A DNA stretch of 51,430 nt from an uncultured Pelagibacteraceae bacterium (lineage in GTDB: Bacteria > Pseudomonadota > Alphaproteobacteria > Pelagibacterales > Pelagibacteraceae): NCBI GenBank assembly GCA_902517175.1, contig CABYBM010000004.1, positions 1-51,430 of the forward strand. Reading direction: 5' to 3'. Each line of letters begins with the position of its first letter. Positions within the stretch are counted from its first letter, which is position 1. Position numbers and translations under genes: made by a program. Below, in pieces: positions 18,442-27,413 of this stretch. Below the pieces are notes generated by a model that was not told the DNA's origin, made no database searches, and saw only the letters and a list, made by a program, of their open reading frames with translations.

Positions 18442-19518
18442 TTAAATAAAAATTCCTTCATCAGCAATTCTTGTGAATAATTTATTTACAGACGAATTTT
18501 TACCTAAAAGATTAACAGATCTACTTAAAAGGTTAGTATTTATTTTTCTTTCAAAATTAAAAAATTCGTGAATAAGATTAATACCATTAGAAAATATTAA
18601 GTTTCTATGTTTTATTTTTTTTTCAAACTCGTAATTTACTGAGCTGTCTATTGGTAAGCCTAAACTATGTTTGTTTAGTATTATTTCTAAAAGTAATTTA
18701 ATATCACGGATAGTCATATTAAAACCTTGTCCAGCAAGAGGATGAATTCTATGTATTAAATCACCAAAAGCTAAAATATGTTGGTGATAATAAGATCTTA
18801 AACTTATAGATTTTAACTCAAAAGAATTTATTTTTTCAATTTTTTGAATTTTATATTTGTAGTTATATTGTTCAATTAGGTTTCTCACATTCTTGAATTT
18901 ATTATTCTTAAGATGATGAAAGGAATATACAACTGATGTTTTTTTTTCAGAAACGGGTAAAAAAGCCAAAGGGCCCATTTTAGTAAAAATTTGAACTGCA
19001 ATATCATTATGTTTTTTTTCATGGCAAATAGTGGTGGTGTAGGCAGTACTATTATATTCTTTTGAAATTTTCCTACTAAAGTATTTTTTTGTTAGTGGAT
19101 TAGTCAAGTCGGTATTAATGACAAGGCTATAATTATCTAAAAAATTTAAATCTTTTGAAAATTTAATTTTTTTAAAATATTTGCTTTTAGACAGATTTTT
19201 CTCTAAGAGATTATAAAGACTTTGATTTCTAATTATGGAAAAAAGTTGTGTACTATTATTCTCAAAGTTGATTAATTTTTCTTTTCTTAAATTATCTGAG
19301 AAAATTTCTATCTTTTTTAATTTCCAAGCTATCTTGTCTATATTAATTATTGAATTATTGAAAAACTCAATATTACTTTTAGAAATACCGATTGTTCTGG
19401 ACTGATCGTATAAATTTGTTTTATTTTGTTGAATAATATCTACGTATATATTTTGATTTACCAAAGCTTTTGCTAAAGTTAAACTTGTTAAGCCAGCACC
19501 TAATATACAAAGTCTCAT
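18442..19518 (-). CDS. UbiH/UbiF-type FAD-dependent ubiquinone biosynthesis hydroxylase
   Basis: 358 residues starting at the ATG that gives MRLCILGAGLTSLTLAKAL, which places the Rossmann GxGxxS/T motif at the N-terminus as in the family; an in-frame upstream ATG at 19557 would add 13 non-conserved residues and run into the ftsK start region. The second FAD motif is GDLIHRIHPLAGQGFNMTIRD. These flavoprotein mono-oxygenases hydroxylate the ubiquinone ring; which position cannot be decided. It is divergent from ftsK. Confidence 0.88.
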   Translation of the reverse strand: MRLCILGAGLTSLTLAKALVNQNIYVDIIQQNKTNLYDQSRTIGISKSNIEFFNNSIINIDKIAWKLKKIEIFSDNLRKEKLINFENNSTQLFSIIRNQSLYNLLEKNLSKSKYFKKIKFSKDLNFLDNYSLVINTDLTNPLTKKYFSRKISKEYNSTAYTTTICHEKKHNDIAVQIFTKMGPLAFLPVSEKKTSVVYSFHHLKNNKFKNVRNLIEQYNYKYKIQKIEKINSFELKSISLRSYYHQHILAFGDLIHRIHPLAGQGFNMTIRDIKLLLEIILNKHSLGLPIDSSVNYEFEKKIKHRNLIFSNGINLIHEFFNFERKINTNLLSRSVNLLGKNSSVNKLFTRIADEGIFI

Positions 19519-19548
19519 ATTATTTTTAATTTTAACAACAAAAATTAG

Positions 19549-21663
19549 ATGATACAAAGTGATTTAATTGATTCATATATGGACATTAAAAAAACAGCTA
19601 ATTCATTACTTAATTTTGCTATAAAACGATTGGCAGAAATTCTTGGAATAATTATTTTCATAGCAGGTTTATTATTACTTGCTGCTCTTGTTACTTACTC
19701 ACCAGAGGATCCTAACTTTATATTTCCCAAAAACACAGACATTAAAAATTTACTTGGTTATCAGGGTAGTTTTATTTCAGATTTATTCTTACAATCTGTT
19801 GGCTTGGTTTCTTATTTAATATCTTTTACCTTTATTTTAACTGGTATAAACATAGTTAGGATTAAAGAATTTTTCCTATTAGTTGAAAATATTTTTTTTA
19901 CAACAATTTATTGTATATTTGGTACTTTCTTTTTAAGCTATTTTTACACTAATGCTTTTACACTTTATATAAATGGAAATGGTGGTTTTGTTGGAAATTA
20001 TTTTAATCAAACATTTTTAAATTCGTTAGTTCAAATTCATGAAACAATTTCATTTTATATTTTAATTTTTTTAACATTTTGCTTATTTTTAATTAGTATC
20101 AATTTTAATCTACTGAGATTTTATAATACTATTTTAAAGATTTATAATTTTTTATCTAAAAAAAAGGAAAAAAACTATACTGATAAAAGTGAAATTATAA
20201 GTGAATATATTCCTCAGGATGAAATAAAAAATCTTATTCAGGAAGATCTTCCTTTTATAAAAGCTGAAAGTAAAAATAACGAAAAATTAAAATTTAAACT
20301 TCCAAGTTTTGATTTATTAAAAGTTCCAACTAAGAAAGAAAGAGAAAACTCTGATCAGAGTGAGTCGAATAAATCAGAATTTTTAGAAAAAATTCTTTTG
20401 GATTTTGGTGTGAATGGAAATATAAAAAAAGTAAGTCACGGTCCAGTTGTAACTCTTAATGAGTTTGAGCCAGCAGCGGGTGTAAAAGTTTCTAAAATTA
20501 TAAATTTATCAGATGATATAGCTCGTAATACAAGTTCAGAGTCTGCTAGAATTGCAACAATACCAGGAAGTAACACTATTGGAATAGAACTACCCAACAT
20601 TGCAAGAGAAAATGTTTATCTAAGTGAAATACTAAACAGCACAGATTTTAAAAAAAGAGAGATAAAATTGCCAATTGCCCTTGGCAAAAATATATCCGGT
20701 AAACCTATTGTTGGGGATTTATTTTCCATGCCACACTTGCTCATTGCTGGAACAACTGGGTCTGGAAAATCAGTTTGCATCAATACAATTATTTTATCTC
20801 TTCTTTATCGACACACGCCTGATAAATGTAAATTCATTTTAATTGACCCAAAAATGCTTGAACTTTCTACTTATGAAGGGATACCACATTTACTATGTCC
20901 CGTGATAACTGAAGCAAAAAAAGCAGCTTCTGTGCTTGGATGGGTGGTTAAGGAAATGGAGAGTAGATACAGGCTAATGACCAAAGAGGGTGTAAGAAAT
21001 ATAGATGGTTATAATGCAAAACATAAACTACCTATGCCATATATAGTTGTAGTGGTAGATGAAATGTCTGACTTGATGTTGGTAGCAGGTAAAGAAATTG
21101 AGAATTATATTCAAAAACTATCTCAAATGGCAAGGGCAGCTGGTATTCATATTATAATGGCAACGCAGAGACCAAGCGTTGATGTGATTACAGGAACTAT
21201 TAAAGCAAATTTTCCAACCAGAATATCTTTTCAGGTAACCTCGAAAATAGATAGTCGAACAATCCTGGGAGAACAAGGAGCAGAACAGTTGTTAGGCAAG
21301 GGAGATATGCTTTACATGTCCTCTGCTAATCGAATAGTCAGAATTCATGCACCATTTGTTTCAGATAATGAGATAGAAAAAATTAATAATTTTTTAAGAT
21401 CACAAGCAGAACCTGATTACGTAGATGAAATATTAAATTTTGCAGATGAAAAAGAAATAGGAAATAATACTAATCAGAGTGATAAAGATGAGCTCTACCA
21501 GCAAGCTTTGGAAATAATTAGGTCAGAAGGTAAAGCCTCTACCTCTTTTTTACAAAGAAAACTTCAAATAGGTTACAACAGAGCTGCAAGAATAATTGAT
21601 ACGATGGAAGCGGATGGCATAGTGAGTAAAGCTAATCATGTGGGTAAAAGAGAAGTTCTTTAA
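19549..21663 (+). CDS. ftsK: DNA translocase FtsK
   Basis: 704 residues (694 if the start is the ATG at 19579, MDIKKTANSLLNF). Four membrane helices lie in about residues 30-190, then a short linker much reduced compared with E. coli, then the motor: Walker A GTTGSGKSVCINT, Walker B YIVVVVDEMSDLM, and the C-terminal gamma winged helix (about 640-704; LYQQALEIIRSEGKAS and RAARIIDTMEADGIVS) that reads KOPS sequences and activates XerCD. FtsK pumps DNA at the division septum to resolve sister chromosomes. It is translationally coupled to lolA (TAATG). Confidence 0.97.
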   Translation: MIQSDLIDSYMDIKKTANSLLNFAIKRLAEILGIIIFIAGLLLLAALVTYSPEDPNFIFPKNTDIKNLLGYQGSFISDLFLQSVGLVSYLISFTFILTGINIVRIKEFFLLVENIFFTTIYCIFGTFFLSYFYTNAFTLYINGNGGFVGNYFNQTFLNSLVQIHETISFYILIFLTFCLFLISINFNLLRFYNTILKIYNFLSKKKEKNYTDKSEIISEYIPQDEIKNLIQEDLPFIKAESKNNEKLKFKLPSFDLLKVPTKKERENSDQSESNKSEFLEKILLDFGVNGNIKKVSHGPVVTLNEFEPAAGVKVSKIINLSDDIARNTSSESARIATIPGSNTIGIELPNIARENVYLSEILNSTDFKKREIKLPIALGKNISGKPIVGDLFSMPHLLIAGTTGSGKSVCINTIILSLLYRHTPDKCKFILIDPKMLELSTYEGIPHLLCPVITEAKKAASVLGWVVKEMESRYRLMTKEGVRNIDGYNAKHKLPMPYIVVVVDEMSDLMLVAGKEIENYIQKLSQMARAAGIHIIMATQRPSVDVITGTIKANFPTRISFQVTSKIDSRTILGEQGAEQLLGKGDMLYMSSANRIVRIHAPFVSDNEIEKINNFLRSQAEPDYVDEILNFADEKEIGNNTNQSDKDELYQQALEIIRSEGKASTSFLQRKLQIGYNRAARIIDTMEADGIVSKANHVGKREVL

Positions 21664-22211
21664 TGTTAAGGTATTTTATTACCATCTTTTTTTTAGTTTT
21701 AATTACTAATAGTAACGCAAGTAATAAAGAAAAAATAATTCAAAATTTAAATAGTACGAAAAATTTAGATTTTAATTTTGAACAAAATATTAATGGAAAA
21801 ATTGAAAATGGAAATTGTACAATTGAATATCCAAAAAAAATATTTTGTGAATATGCTAAAAGTAATAATAAAATTTTAGTATCAAATGGTAAGTCGTTAG
21901 TTATTAAAACTATATCAAGTTACTACCGATATCCATTAAAGAAAACACCCCTCAACTTTATTTTAGATAAAGATTTCTTAATTGGTAAAATTAATGTTTT
22001 AGAAGAGAGAATTGTCGATAAATCCTTTATCAATTATACAATCAAGGAGAATGATATTGAAATTAATATTTTTTTTAATAAAGAAACTTATGATTTGATT
22101 GGATGGCAAAATATAGATGTTTATCAAAATTTTAATATTACGTTTCTATCGTCAATACGAAAAAATAGAATAATATCAAAAAATATTTTTAAACTTCCAA
22201 TACAAAATTAA
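21663..22211 (+). CDS. lolA: Outer-membrane lipoprotein carrier protein LolA family
   Basis: 182 residues with a signal peptide (YFITIFFLVLITNSNAS, cleavage near residue 20). The rest is a beta-rich LolA fold, with NFEQNINGKIENGNCTIEYPKKIFCEY the typical early strand region. LolA shuttles lipoproteins through the periplasm from LolCDE to the outer membrane. The ftsK-lolA pair is conserved in alphaproteobacteria. Its stop shares bases with that of the convergent acetyltransferase. Confidence 0.9.
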   Translation: MLRYFITIFFLVLITNSNASNKEKIIQNLNSTKNLDFNFEQNINGKIENGNCTIEYPKKIFCEYAKSNNKILVSNGKSLVIKTISSYYRYPLKKTPLNFILDKDFLIGKINVLEERIVDKSFINYTIKENDIEINIFFNKETYDLIGWQNIDVYQNFNITFLSSIRKNRIISKNIFKLPIQN

Positions 22212-22711
22212 ATATTTATAATTTCAGTTTTAAAAATTTTCATACCTCTCGTCTTATAATTATTCAAAGCATTCTTGTGATCTAGTGTACACGTATGAAC
22301 CCAAGTACGATTTATTTTATTTTTGAAAGATTCTTTAATAGCTTCTGTTAAAAGATATGATCCAAGTTTTTTATTATGGTACTCCTCTAAAACTCCTAAA
22401 TAAGCTATTTCAACTTCTTTTTTATCTTGATGATAAATTAATTCAAAGAAACCGACTAAATCCTCTTTATGTTTTAAAACAAATGTTTTAACATTTTTAC
22501 TTGAAACATAATCTATCCATTTTTCCTCATTCCAAGTTAATCTATCCACCCACTTATGTTTGTTACCAATGTTTTTATAAAAAAATTTATTTAACTGAAA
22601 GTTAGCTGGGTCTAACAAATTTAAAGAGTAGTCGTCAGAAGGCTTAGATCCTTGATTTAGATCCTCAAGAGAATTGATTTCTAAATAATTTCTTTTTACT
22701 TCTTGTGTCAC
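22208..22711 (-). CDS. GNAT-family N-acetyltransferase
   Basis: 167 residues. The acetyl-CoA-binding motif A is visible as VEIAYLGVLEEYHNKKLGSYLLTEAI, with a preceding strand LVGFFELIY and a late THTCTLDHKNALNNYKTRGMKIF (seen as LDHKNALNNYKTRGM) typical of GNATs. The acceptor is unknown. It overlaps the end of the HIT gene by four bases and probably forms an operon with it. Confidence 0.87.
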   Translation of the reverse strand: MTQEVKRNYLEINSLEDLNQGSKPSDDYSLNLLDPANFQLNKFFYKNIGNKHKWVDRLTWNEEKWIDYVSSKNVKTFVLKHKEDLVGFFELIYHQDKKEVEIAYLGVLEEYHNKKLGSYLLTEAIKESFKNKINRTWVHTCTLDHKNALNNYKTRGMKIFKTEIINI

Positions 22712-23079
22712 TCAACCATTTTTCCAACCCTTTCACCTCCAAAAAGATGAAAGTGTAGGTGGGGAACCTCTTGACCACCATGTTCATTTATATTGGCTAA
22801 AGCTCTATAGCCTTTGCCTATATCTGTTGAAATACCAAGTTTTTTTGCAACAATGTTTATACCTTTCAGCAAACCTACCATCTCATCAGGTGAAGCATTT
22901 AAACTAAAATCATCTAAATCAATATATTTCCCTTTTGGAATTACTAAGGCATGAATTTTTTTTTGTGGATTAATATCATAAAAGGATAAAATAAATTCAT
23001 CCTCATAAATTTTATTACAAGGTATCTCTCCTCTTAATATTTTTGCAAAAATATTATTATCGTCGTAAGTCATTACCAA
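22708..23079 (-). CDS. HIT-family nucleotide hydrolase/transferase
   Basis: 123 residues, a complete HIT domain of the HINT type: NIFAKILRGEIPCNKIYED at the start and the catalytic histidine triad VPHLHFHLFGG near the end. HINT proteins hydrolyse nucleoside phosphoramidates such as AMP-lysine. In alphaproteobacteria the gene often accompanies hisE/hisF, as here about 0.9 kb away. Confidence 0.95.
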   Translation of the reverse strand: MVMTYDDNNIFAKILRGEIPCNKIYEDEFILSFYDINPQKKIHALVIPKGKYIDLDDFSLNASPDEMVGLLKGINIVAKKLGISTDIGKGYRALANINEHGGQEVPHLHFHLFGGERVGKMVE

Positions 23080-23098
23080 TTTTTAAATTAATTATATC

Positions 23099-23272
23099 TT
23101 ATTTTTTATTTTTTATTGTAAACCCATGCGCCTCTAATTGTCTAATTAAATTTCTTAACATCTCATCCCTTGAAGTTTTTTGATCACCTATTTTTTCAAA
23201 GAATATTGGCTCTAAGCCCTTATCCTTTTTTGATTTAAAATAGTTTTTGATTGATTGTATAGTTATTTTCAT
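23099..23272 (-). CDS. Small basic protein of 57 residues, unknown function
   Basis: A short open frame beginning MKITIQSIKNYFKSKKDK, with the middle EPIFFEKIGDQKTSRDEM and ending RQLEAHGFTIKNKK. An AAAGGAGG Shine-Dalgarno (23276-23283) lies three bases upstream of the ATG, among the best in the window although the spacing is tight. The protein is highly charged, without membrane segments, and looks helical. It fills most of the 280-base gap between the HIT gene and the next membrane-protein gene. I do not recognise the family. Confidence 0.65.
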   Translation of the reverse strand: MKITIQSIKNYFKSKKDKGLEPIFFEKIGDQKTSRDEMLRNLIRQLEAHGFTIKNKK

Positions 23273-23275
23273 ATG

Positions 23276-23283
23276 CCTCCTTT
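23276..23283 (-). promoter_or_regulatory. Strong Shine-Dalgarno of the 57-residue ORF
   Basis: On the minus strand the sequence AAAGGAGGCATATG occurs. The eight-base purine block is almost fully complementary to the 16S rRNA 3' end. It supports the ATG at 23272 as a genuine start in a genome where most starts lack such a site. Confidence 0.6.
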
Positions 23284-23359
23284 AGCGTTGTGTTTAAAGT
23301 CCCAGCAAGTAAAGTTTTTTTAAATCAGGACTAATTTACTCTACGATATATTAATTTTA

Positions 23360-23695
23360 TTATTTATCAATTTTTTTGAATTCATTATCATAAATTTCTT
23401 TTCCTGCGCTAAAAAAGGGATTGTATGTAACAACAAACACCTTGTTGCTTGAAAAAAACTCTCTCAAAAAGAAAATAACAGTCGGAACTGCATATAATAT
23501 TATTTCTTCAGAGCTTAAATCCATCATATAATTTTTGTAAAACGAGTATTCAAATACGCTTCGAGTTAAAGCTTCTAAACCAAAAAATATAATATTAAGA
23601 GCAAAATAAACTAAGCCAAAGAAAATTAAAAATACAAAATGAAAAATTACAATATTTCTAACTAAAATAAAAAGTTTATGTAAAAAAATCTTCAC
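23360..23695 (-). CDS. Hypothetical membrane protein
   Basis: 111 residues with an N-terminal hydrophobic stretch (about residues 13-42) and a second hydrophobic segment around 63-75. The N-terminus has basic residues before the first helix, suggesting N-in orientation. No domain recognised. It starts six bases after the hisE stop, so it is probably read through from the his operon. Confidence 0.6.
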   Translation of the reverse strand: MKIFLHKLFILVRNIVIFHFVFLIFFGLVYFALNIIFFGLEALTRSVFEYSFYKNYMMDLSSEEIILYAVPTVIFFLREFFSSNKVFVVTYNPFFSAGKEIYDNEFKKIDK

Positions 23696-23700
23696 TTTTT

Positions 23701-23973
23701 TTATTTTCTTCTACTATTTAATTCTTCCATTACATCTTCAATTTTAATTCCACTTTTTTCTAGATACACAATTAAATGATAAAGAACATCTGCAGCTTCA
23801 TGAATTTTATTTGTATCTTGTTCTACAGCTTCAATTAACTCATTGATCTCCTCTAATACCTTTTCTTTTGCTAAAGATTTATCCTCTAAAAGCTTATTGG
23901 TGTATGAACCTTCAACAAGATTACTTTTTCTTTCTCTTGCAAGAATTATGAGATCTTCTAAAATTTTTAACAT
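23701..23973 (-). CDS. hisE: Phosphoribosyl-ATP diphosphatase
   Basis: HisE removes pyrophosphate from phosphoribosyl-ATP, the second step of histidine synthesis. I start it at the ATG at 23973 (MLKILEDL), giving 90 residues; it follows the hisF stop by one base, whereas the longer open frame would run 70 bases into hisF. The MazG-like core KVLEEINELIEAVEQD and HEAADVLYHLIVYLE carries the metal-binding acidic residues. HisI is not fused to it, as is usual in alphaproteobacteria. Confidence 0.95.
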   Translation of the reverse strand: MLKILEDLIILARERKSNLVEGSYTNKLLEDKSLAKEKVLEEINELIEAVEQDTNKIHEAADVLYHLIVYLEKSGIKIEDVMEELNSRRK

Positions 23974-23974
23974 T

Positions 23975-24727
23975 TCAAATCCTAACAGGTATATCTTTTG
24001 AAGCCAAATATTGCTTAGCTTCATTGACAGAGTAAGTACCATAGTGAAATATAGATGCAGCTAAAACTGCACTTGCACCTGATTTTATTCCATCTACCAG
24101 ATGATCTAAAGTTCCAACTCCACCAGATGCAATCACTGGAATATTTACACTGGATGATATTTTTTGCATGAGCTCGGTATCATATCCTGACTGAGTTCCA
24201 TCTTTATCCATAGAAGTAACTAATAACTCCCCAGCCCCACAATTTTCCATTTTAGAGGCAAATTCTAAAACATCTACTCCAGTCGGATTTCTTCCTCCGT
24301 GAGTAAAAATTTCCCATCCTTTATCATTTCTCTTTGCATCAATTGCAACAACAATACATTGTGAACCAAACTTCCTTGAACTGTCTTCAACCACTTTTGC
24401 ATTTTGAACTGCAGCGGTATTAATTGATACTTTATCTGCTCCACAGTTAAGAAGTTTATTAATATCCTCAACACTTCTTACACCACCACCAACAGTTAAT
24501 GGTACAAAACATTTTTTAGAAGTTTTATCTACAACATCATAAATTGTTTCTCTATTTTCATTTGAGGCAGTAATATCCAAAAAGCAAATTTCATCTGCAC
24601 CACCATCAGAATAAATTTTAGCTTGCTCGACTGGATCTCCTGCATCTTTTAAATCTACAAAATTAATACCCTTTACTACACGACCGTTTTTAACATCCAA
24701 ACAGGGTATTATTCTATTTTTAAGCAT
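23975..24727 (-). CDS. hisF: Imidazole glycerol phosphate synthase, cyclase subunit
   Basis: HisF takes ammonia from HisH and converts PRFAR to IGP and AICAR. The 250-residue TIM barrel has the N-terminal catalytic Asp in [16 protein letters not shown], the [14 protein letters not shown]-type segment ([13 protein letters not shown]), [11 protein letters not shown], and the second catalytic Asp in [14 protein letters not shown]. The start overlaps hisA by eight bases. The AICAR by-product feeds PurH, encoded at 14856-16391. Confidence 0.98.
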   Translation of the reverse strand: MLKNRIIPCLDVKNGRVVKGINFVDLKDAGDPVEQAKIYSDGGADEICFLDITASNENRETIYDVVDKTSKKCFVPLTVGGGVRSVEDINKLLNCGADKVSINTAAVQNAKVVEDSSRKFGSQCIVVAIDAKRNDKGWEIFTHGGRNPTGVDVLEFASKMENCGAGELLVTSMDKDGTQSGYDTELMQKISSSVNIPVIASGGVGTLDHLVDGIKSGASAVLAASIFHYGTYSVNEAKQYLASKDIPVRI

Positions 24728-25445
24728 CTATTTCCTTGGATAGTTCATCTAAATTAATATCACCATCGTAGATGGCTTTGCCAACTATAATTCCTTCAAT
24801 ATTTTTATTATTTAATTCTTTAGCTTTTTTAATATCATGAATCGAAGATACACCGCCAGATATTACAACTGGACAATTAGAAGTGTCAGCAACTTTAGAA
24901 GTTTCCTCAAAATTTGGGCCTTGTTTCATACCATCCTGATTAATATCTGTATAAATTAATCTACTGGCACCAAAGTCATTTACCTCTTTTAAAAAATCTA
25001 AAGTTAATTGATTAGAGTTTTCTCTCCAGCCAGACACAGATAAATATCCATCTTTAGCATCTAAACCTAAAGCAATTTGATTTTGAAATTTTTCACAAGC
25101 TTCTTTTAAAAAATTTTTATCTTTAATAGCTGCACTTCCTAAAATTACTTTTTCAACACCAGCATCAGTGTATTTATGAATACTATCAATGTTTCTAACA
25201 CCACCCCCTACTTCAATTTTTAAATTAGATTTTTTAACAATTTCTTGGATAATATCTAAATTCACTATCTCACCAGTTAATGCCCCATCTAAATCTACTA
25301 TATGCAAATTTTTAAATCCATGATCTTTGTATTTTTCAGCTTGTTCAACTGGAGACATTTTGTATTCCGTTTTATTCTCAAAATCACCTTTAATTAGCCG
25401 AACACACTTTTTATCTTTAATATCTATAGCTGGGAATATTTTCAT
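24720..25445 (-). CDS. hisA: ProFAR isomerase
   Basis: HisA (phosphoribosylformimino-5-aminoimidazole carboxamide ribotide isomerase) opens the ribose ring of ProFAR to give PRFAR. At 241 residues it is a half-barrel-duplicated TIM barrel like His[20 protein letters not shown] with the catalytic Asp, [21 protein letters not shown], and [12 protein letters not shown]. Its neighbours hisF and the small lipoprotein are within eight bases on either side. Confidence 0.97.
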   Translation of the reverse strand: MKIFPAIDIKDKKCVRLIKGDFENKTEYKMSPVEQAEKYKDHGFKNLHIVDLDGALTGEIVNLDIIQEIVKKSNLKIEVGGGVRNIDSIHKYTDAGVEKVILGSAAIKDKNFLKEACEKFQNQIALGLDAKDGYLSVSGWRENSNQLTLDFLKEVNDFGASRLIYTDINQDGMKQGPNFEETSKVADTSNCPVVISGGVSSIHDIKKAKELNNKNIEGIIVGKAIYDGDINLDELSKEIDA

Positions 25446-25448
25446 TTT

Positions 25449-25586
25449 TTAATTTTTAATACTTGTTTCAGTGGTAACTTTCATTTTTATATTTTGTTCT
25501 TTTTTATTTTTTTTTATATTCTTAGGCACATTTACATTCTCACAGGCATATAATAAAAATAATACAGCACATAAAAAATATTTCAT
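25449..25586 (-). CDS. Tiny putative lipoprotein inside the his operon
   Basis: A 45-residue ORF whose ATG directly abuts the hisH stop codon (TAAATG on the minus strand) and whose stop lies three bases before the hisA start. The N-terminus MKYFLCAVLFLLYACEN is a short basic/hydrophobic signal with a lipobox-like L-Y-A-C, so the mature protein would be a lipid-anchored peptide of about 31 residues, rich in Lys and Asn. I know no role for a lipoprotein in histidine synthesis. It is too short for most gene callers, but the exact packing argues that it is translated. Confidence 0.65.
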   Translation of the reverse strand: MKYFLCAVLFLLYACENVNVPKNIKKNKKEQNIKMKVTTETSIKN

Positions 25587-26213
25587 TTACAAATTAATAA
25601 AATTATCAATTATTTTTAGTCCAATTTTATCACTCTTCTCTGGGTGAAACTGGGTTCCAAATATATTTTCTTTTTCAACAGAGCAAACAATATTTGATGA
25701 GTAGTCTGTAGTTGCCGACACTACACTCTTATCTTTTGGAACAAGTTCATAACTGTGCACAAAATACATGTGTGAATTATTTTCTATACCTTTGAAAATT
25801 TTACTTTCCTTAACAATATTTAATTGGTTCCAACCAATATGAGGAAGTTTATACTTTCCATTTTGATTATCGATTTTGGATACCTTGCCTGCTATCCAAC
25901 CTAGACCCTTGGTTTCTATTTCCTCATAACCTACATCAGCAAACATCTGTAACCCAACACAAATTCCAAGAAGTGGCTTTTTGTCTTTAATCGCAAACTC
26001 GTCTAAGGTGTCAACCAGACCACTGATATTATTTAGTGCATCAACACAACTTTTAAACGAACCTTGTCCTGGCAAAACTACTTTATCGCTTGATTTTATC
26101 TTATTTAAATCTGCAGTTACCTCTATATTTACCTTTTCTTTGGCAACCTCCTTAAAAGAATTTATTACTGAGCTTATATTGCCCGAATTATAATCAACGA
26201 TAGTGACATTCAT
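25587..26213 (-). CDS. hisH: Imidazole glycerol phosphate synthase, glutaminase subunit
   Basis: HisH releases ammonia from glutamine and passes it through the HisF barrel. The 208-residue class I glutamine amidotransferase has the oxyanion segment VLPGQGSF, the nucleophile in LGICVGLQMF, and the C-terminal His-x-Glu of the triad in FGTQFHPEKS. It follows hisB by five bases. Confidence 0.97.
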   Translation of the reverse strand: MNVTIVDYNSGNISSVINSFKEVAKEKVNIEVTADLNKIKSSDKVVLPGQGSFKSCVDALNNISGLVDTLDEFAIKDKKPLLGICVGLQMFADVGYEEIETKGLGWIAGKVSKIDNQNGKYKLPHIGWNQLNIVKESKIFKGIENNSHMYFVHSYELVPKDKSVVSATTDYSSNIVCSVEKENIFGTQFHPEKSDKIGLKIIDNFINL

Positions 26214-26218
26214 TAAAT

Positions 26219-26809
26219 CTATAATGAGCCTTTAGTCGATGGAATACTTTTTTTATTTCTAGGATCCATCTCTAAAGCATCTCTTAAAGATCTTGCTAAA
26301 CCTTTATAACAAGACTCAATAATGTGGTGACTATTGTCCCCATAAATATTTTCAACATGCAAAGTAATGCCTGCAGATTGTGAAAAAGCTTGAAACCATT
26401 CTTTGAATAATTCAGTATCCATTTCTCCAAGTTTCTCAACTTTCAATTTAACTTTCCAAATCAGATAAGGTCTGTTTGAAACATCAATTGCTACTCTGGT
26501 TAAAGTTTCATCCATAGGAATAACTCTATGAGCATAACGTTTAATCCCAACAAATTTTTTTGCAGCTTTTTTCAAAGCCTCACCAATTGCAATACCAGTA
26601 TCTTCAGTAGTGTGGTGAAGATCAATATGTGTATCTCCTTTGGCTTTTACTTTTAAATCGATAAGTGAGTGTTTTGATAATTGCTCTAGCATATGATCTA
26701 AAAAACCAATTCCAGTGTCAATTTTGTATTGACCTTTGCCATCAATGTTTACTTCAACACTAATGCTGGTTTCTTTTGTTTTACGAGATACTTTTCCTTT
26801 TCTAGCCAT
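26219..26809 (-). CDS. hisB: Imidazoleglycerol-phosphate dehydratase
   Basis: HisB dehydrates IGP to imidazole acetol phosphate. The ATG at 26809 ([14 protein letters not shown]) gives 196 residues, the usual length for the monofunctional enzyme; upstream in-frame sequence is hydrophobic and not part of the family. Manganese-binding motifs [29 protein letters not shown] and [13 protein letters not shown] are all present. It is the first gene of hisB-hisH-(lipoprotein)-hisA-hisF-hisE and divergent from hslV over 88 bases. Confidence 0.97.
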   Translation of the reverse strand: MARKGKVSRKTKETSISVEVNIDGKGQYKIDTGIGFLDHMLEQLSKHSLIDLKVKAKGDTHIDLHHTTEDTGIAIGEALKKAAKKFVGIKRYAHRVIPMDETLTRVAIDVSNRPYLIWKVKLKVEKLGEMDTELFKEWFQAFSQSAGITLHVENIYGDNSHHIIESCYKGLARSLRDALEMDPRNKKSIPSTKGSL

Positions 26810-26897
26810 ATATTTTAGAGGTATACATACATAATCATAGTATATCAACGTTAGTATGAGTACTTGAAGTATCAAAAATAGTTACCATTTATTGTTT

Positions 26898-27413
26898 ATG
26901 ACAACAATTGTACTGGTTAGAAAAAACAATGAAGTAGTAGTTGCTGGTGATGGACAAGTTAGTATGGGAAATACTGTTGTTAAAAGCACTGCTTCGAAAG
27001 TAAGAAAAATTGAAAAAAGAGATGTTGTTGCTGGATTTGCAGGATCAACTGCTGACGCCTTAACTTTGTTTGAAAGATTAGAAGGTAAACTTGAAAAGCA
27101 TGCGGGAAATTTATCAAGAGCAGCTGTTGAATTAGCAAAGGATTGGCGAACAGATAAATATTTAAGAAGGCTGGAAGCTTTAATGGCTGTTGGAGACAAA
27201 AGCAATAGTTATATAATTTCAGGAACAGGAGATGTCTTAGAGCCTGAGGGTGATGTAATTGGAATTGGTTCAGGTGGAAATTATGCCTTAGCTGCAGGAA
27301 AAGTTTTAATGGAAGGTGAAATGTCTGCAGAAGAAGTTGCTAAAAAAGCAATCAAAGTCGCTGCTGATATATGTGTATTTACAAACAATAATGTTAAAGT
27401 TGAAAAAATATAA
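26898..27413 (+). CDS. hslV: ATP-dependent protease, peptidase subunit HslV
   Basis: HslV is the proteasome-like peptidase of the HslUV complex. I choose the ATG at 26898 over the upstream TTG because removal of Met must expose the catalytic threonine of [19 protein letters not shown]. The 171-residue protein also shows [10 protein letters not shown]-like [32 protein letters not shown] and [12 protein letters not shown]. It overlaps hslU by one base (TAATG). Confidence 0.98.
   Translation: MTTIVLVRKNNEVVVAGDGQVSMGNTVVKSTASKVRKIEKRDVVAGFAGSTADALTLFERLEGKLEKHAGNLSRAAVELAKDWRTDKYLRRLEALMAVGDKSNSYIISGTGDVLEPEGDVIGIGSGGNYALAAGKVLMEGEMSAEEVAKKAIKVAADICVFTNNNVKVEKI

Noticed and set aside
23974-24042. 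N-terminal extension of HisE into hisF
   Set aside because: The extension lies wholly in another frame of hisF, and MLKILEDL at 23973 sits one base after the hisF stop, a normal operon junction.
26810-26875. N-terminal extension of HisB
   Set aside because: The 22 extra residues are hydrophobic and not in the family; HisB homology starts at the ATG at 26809.
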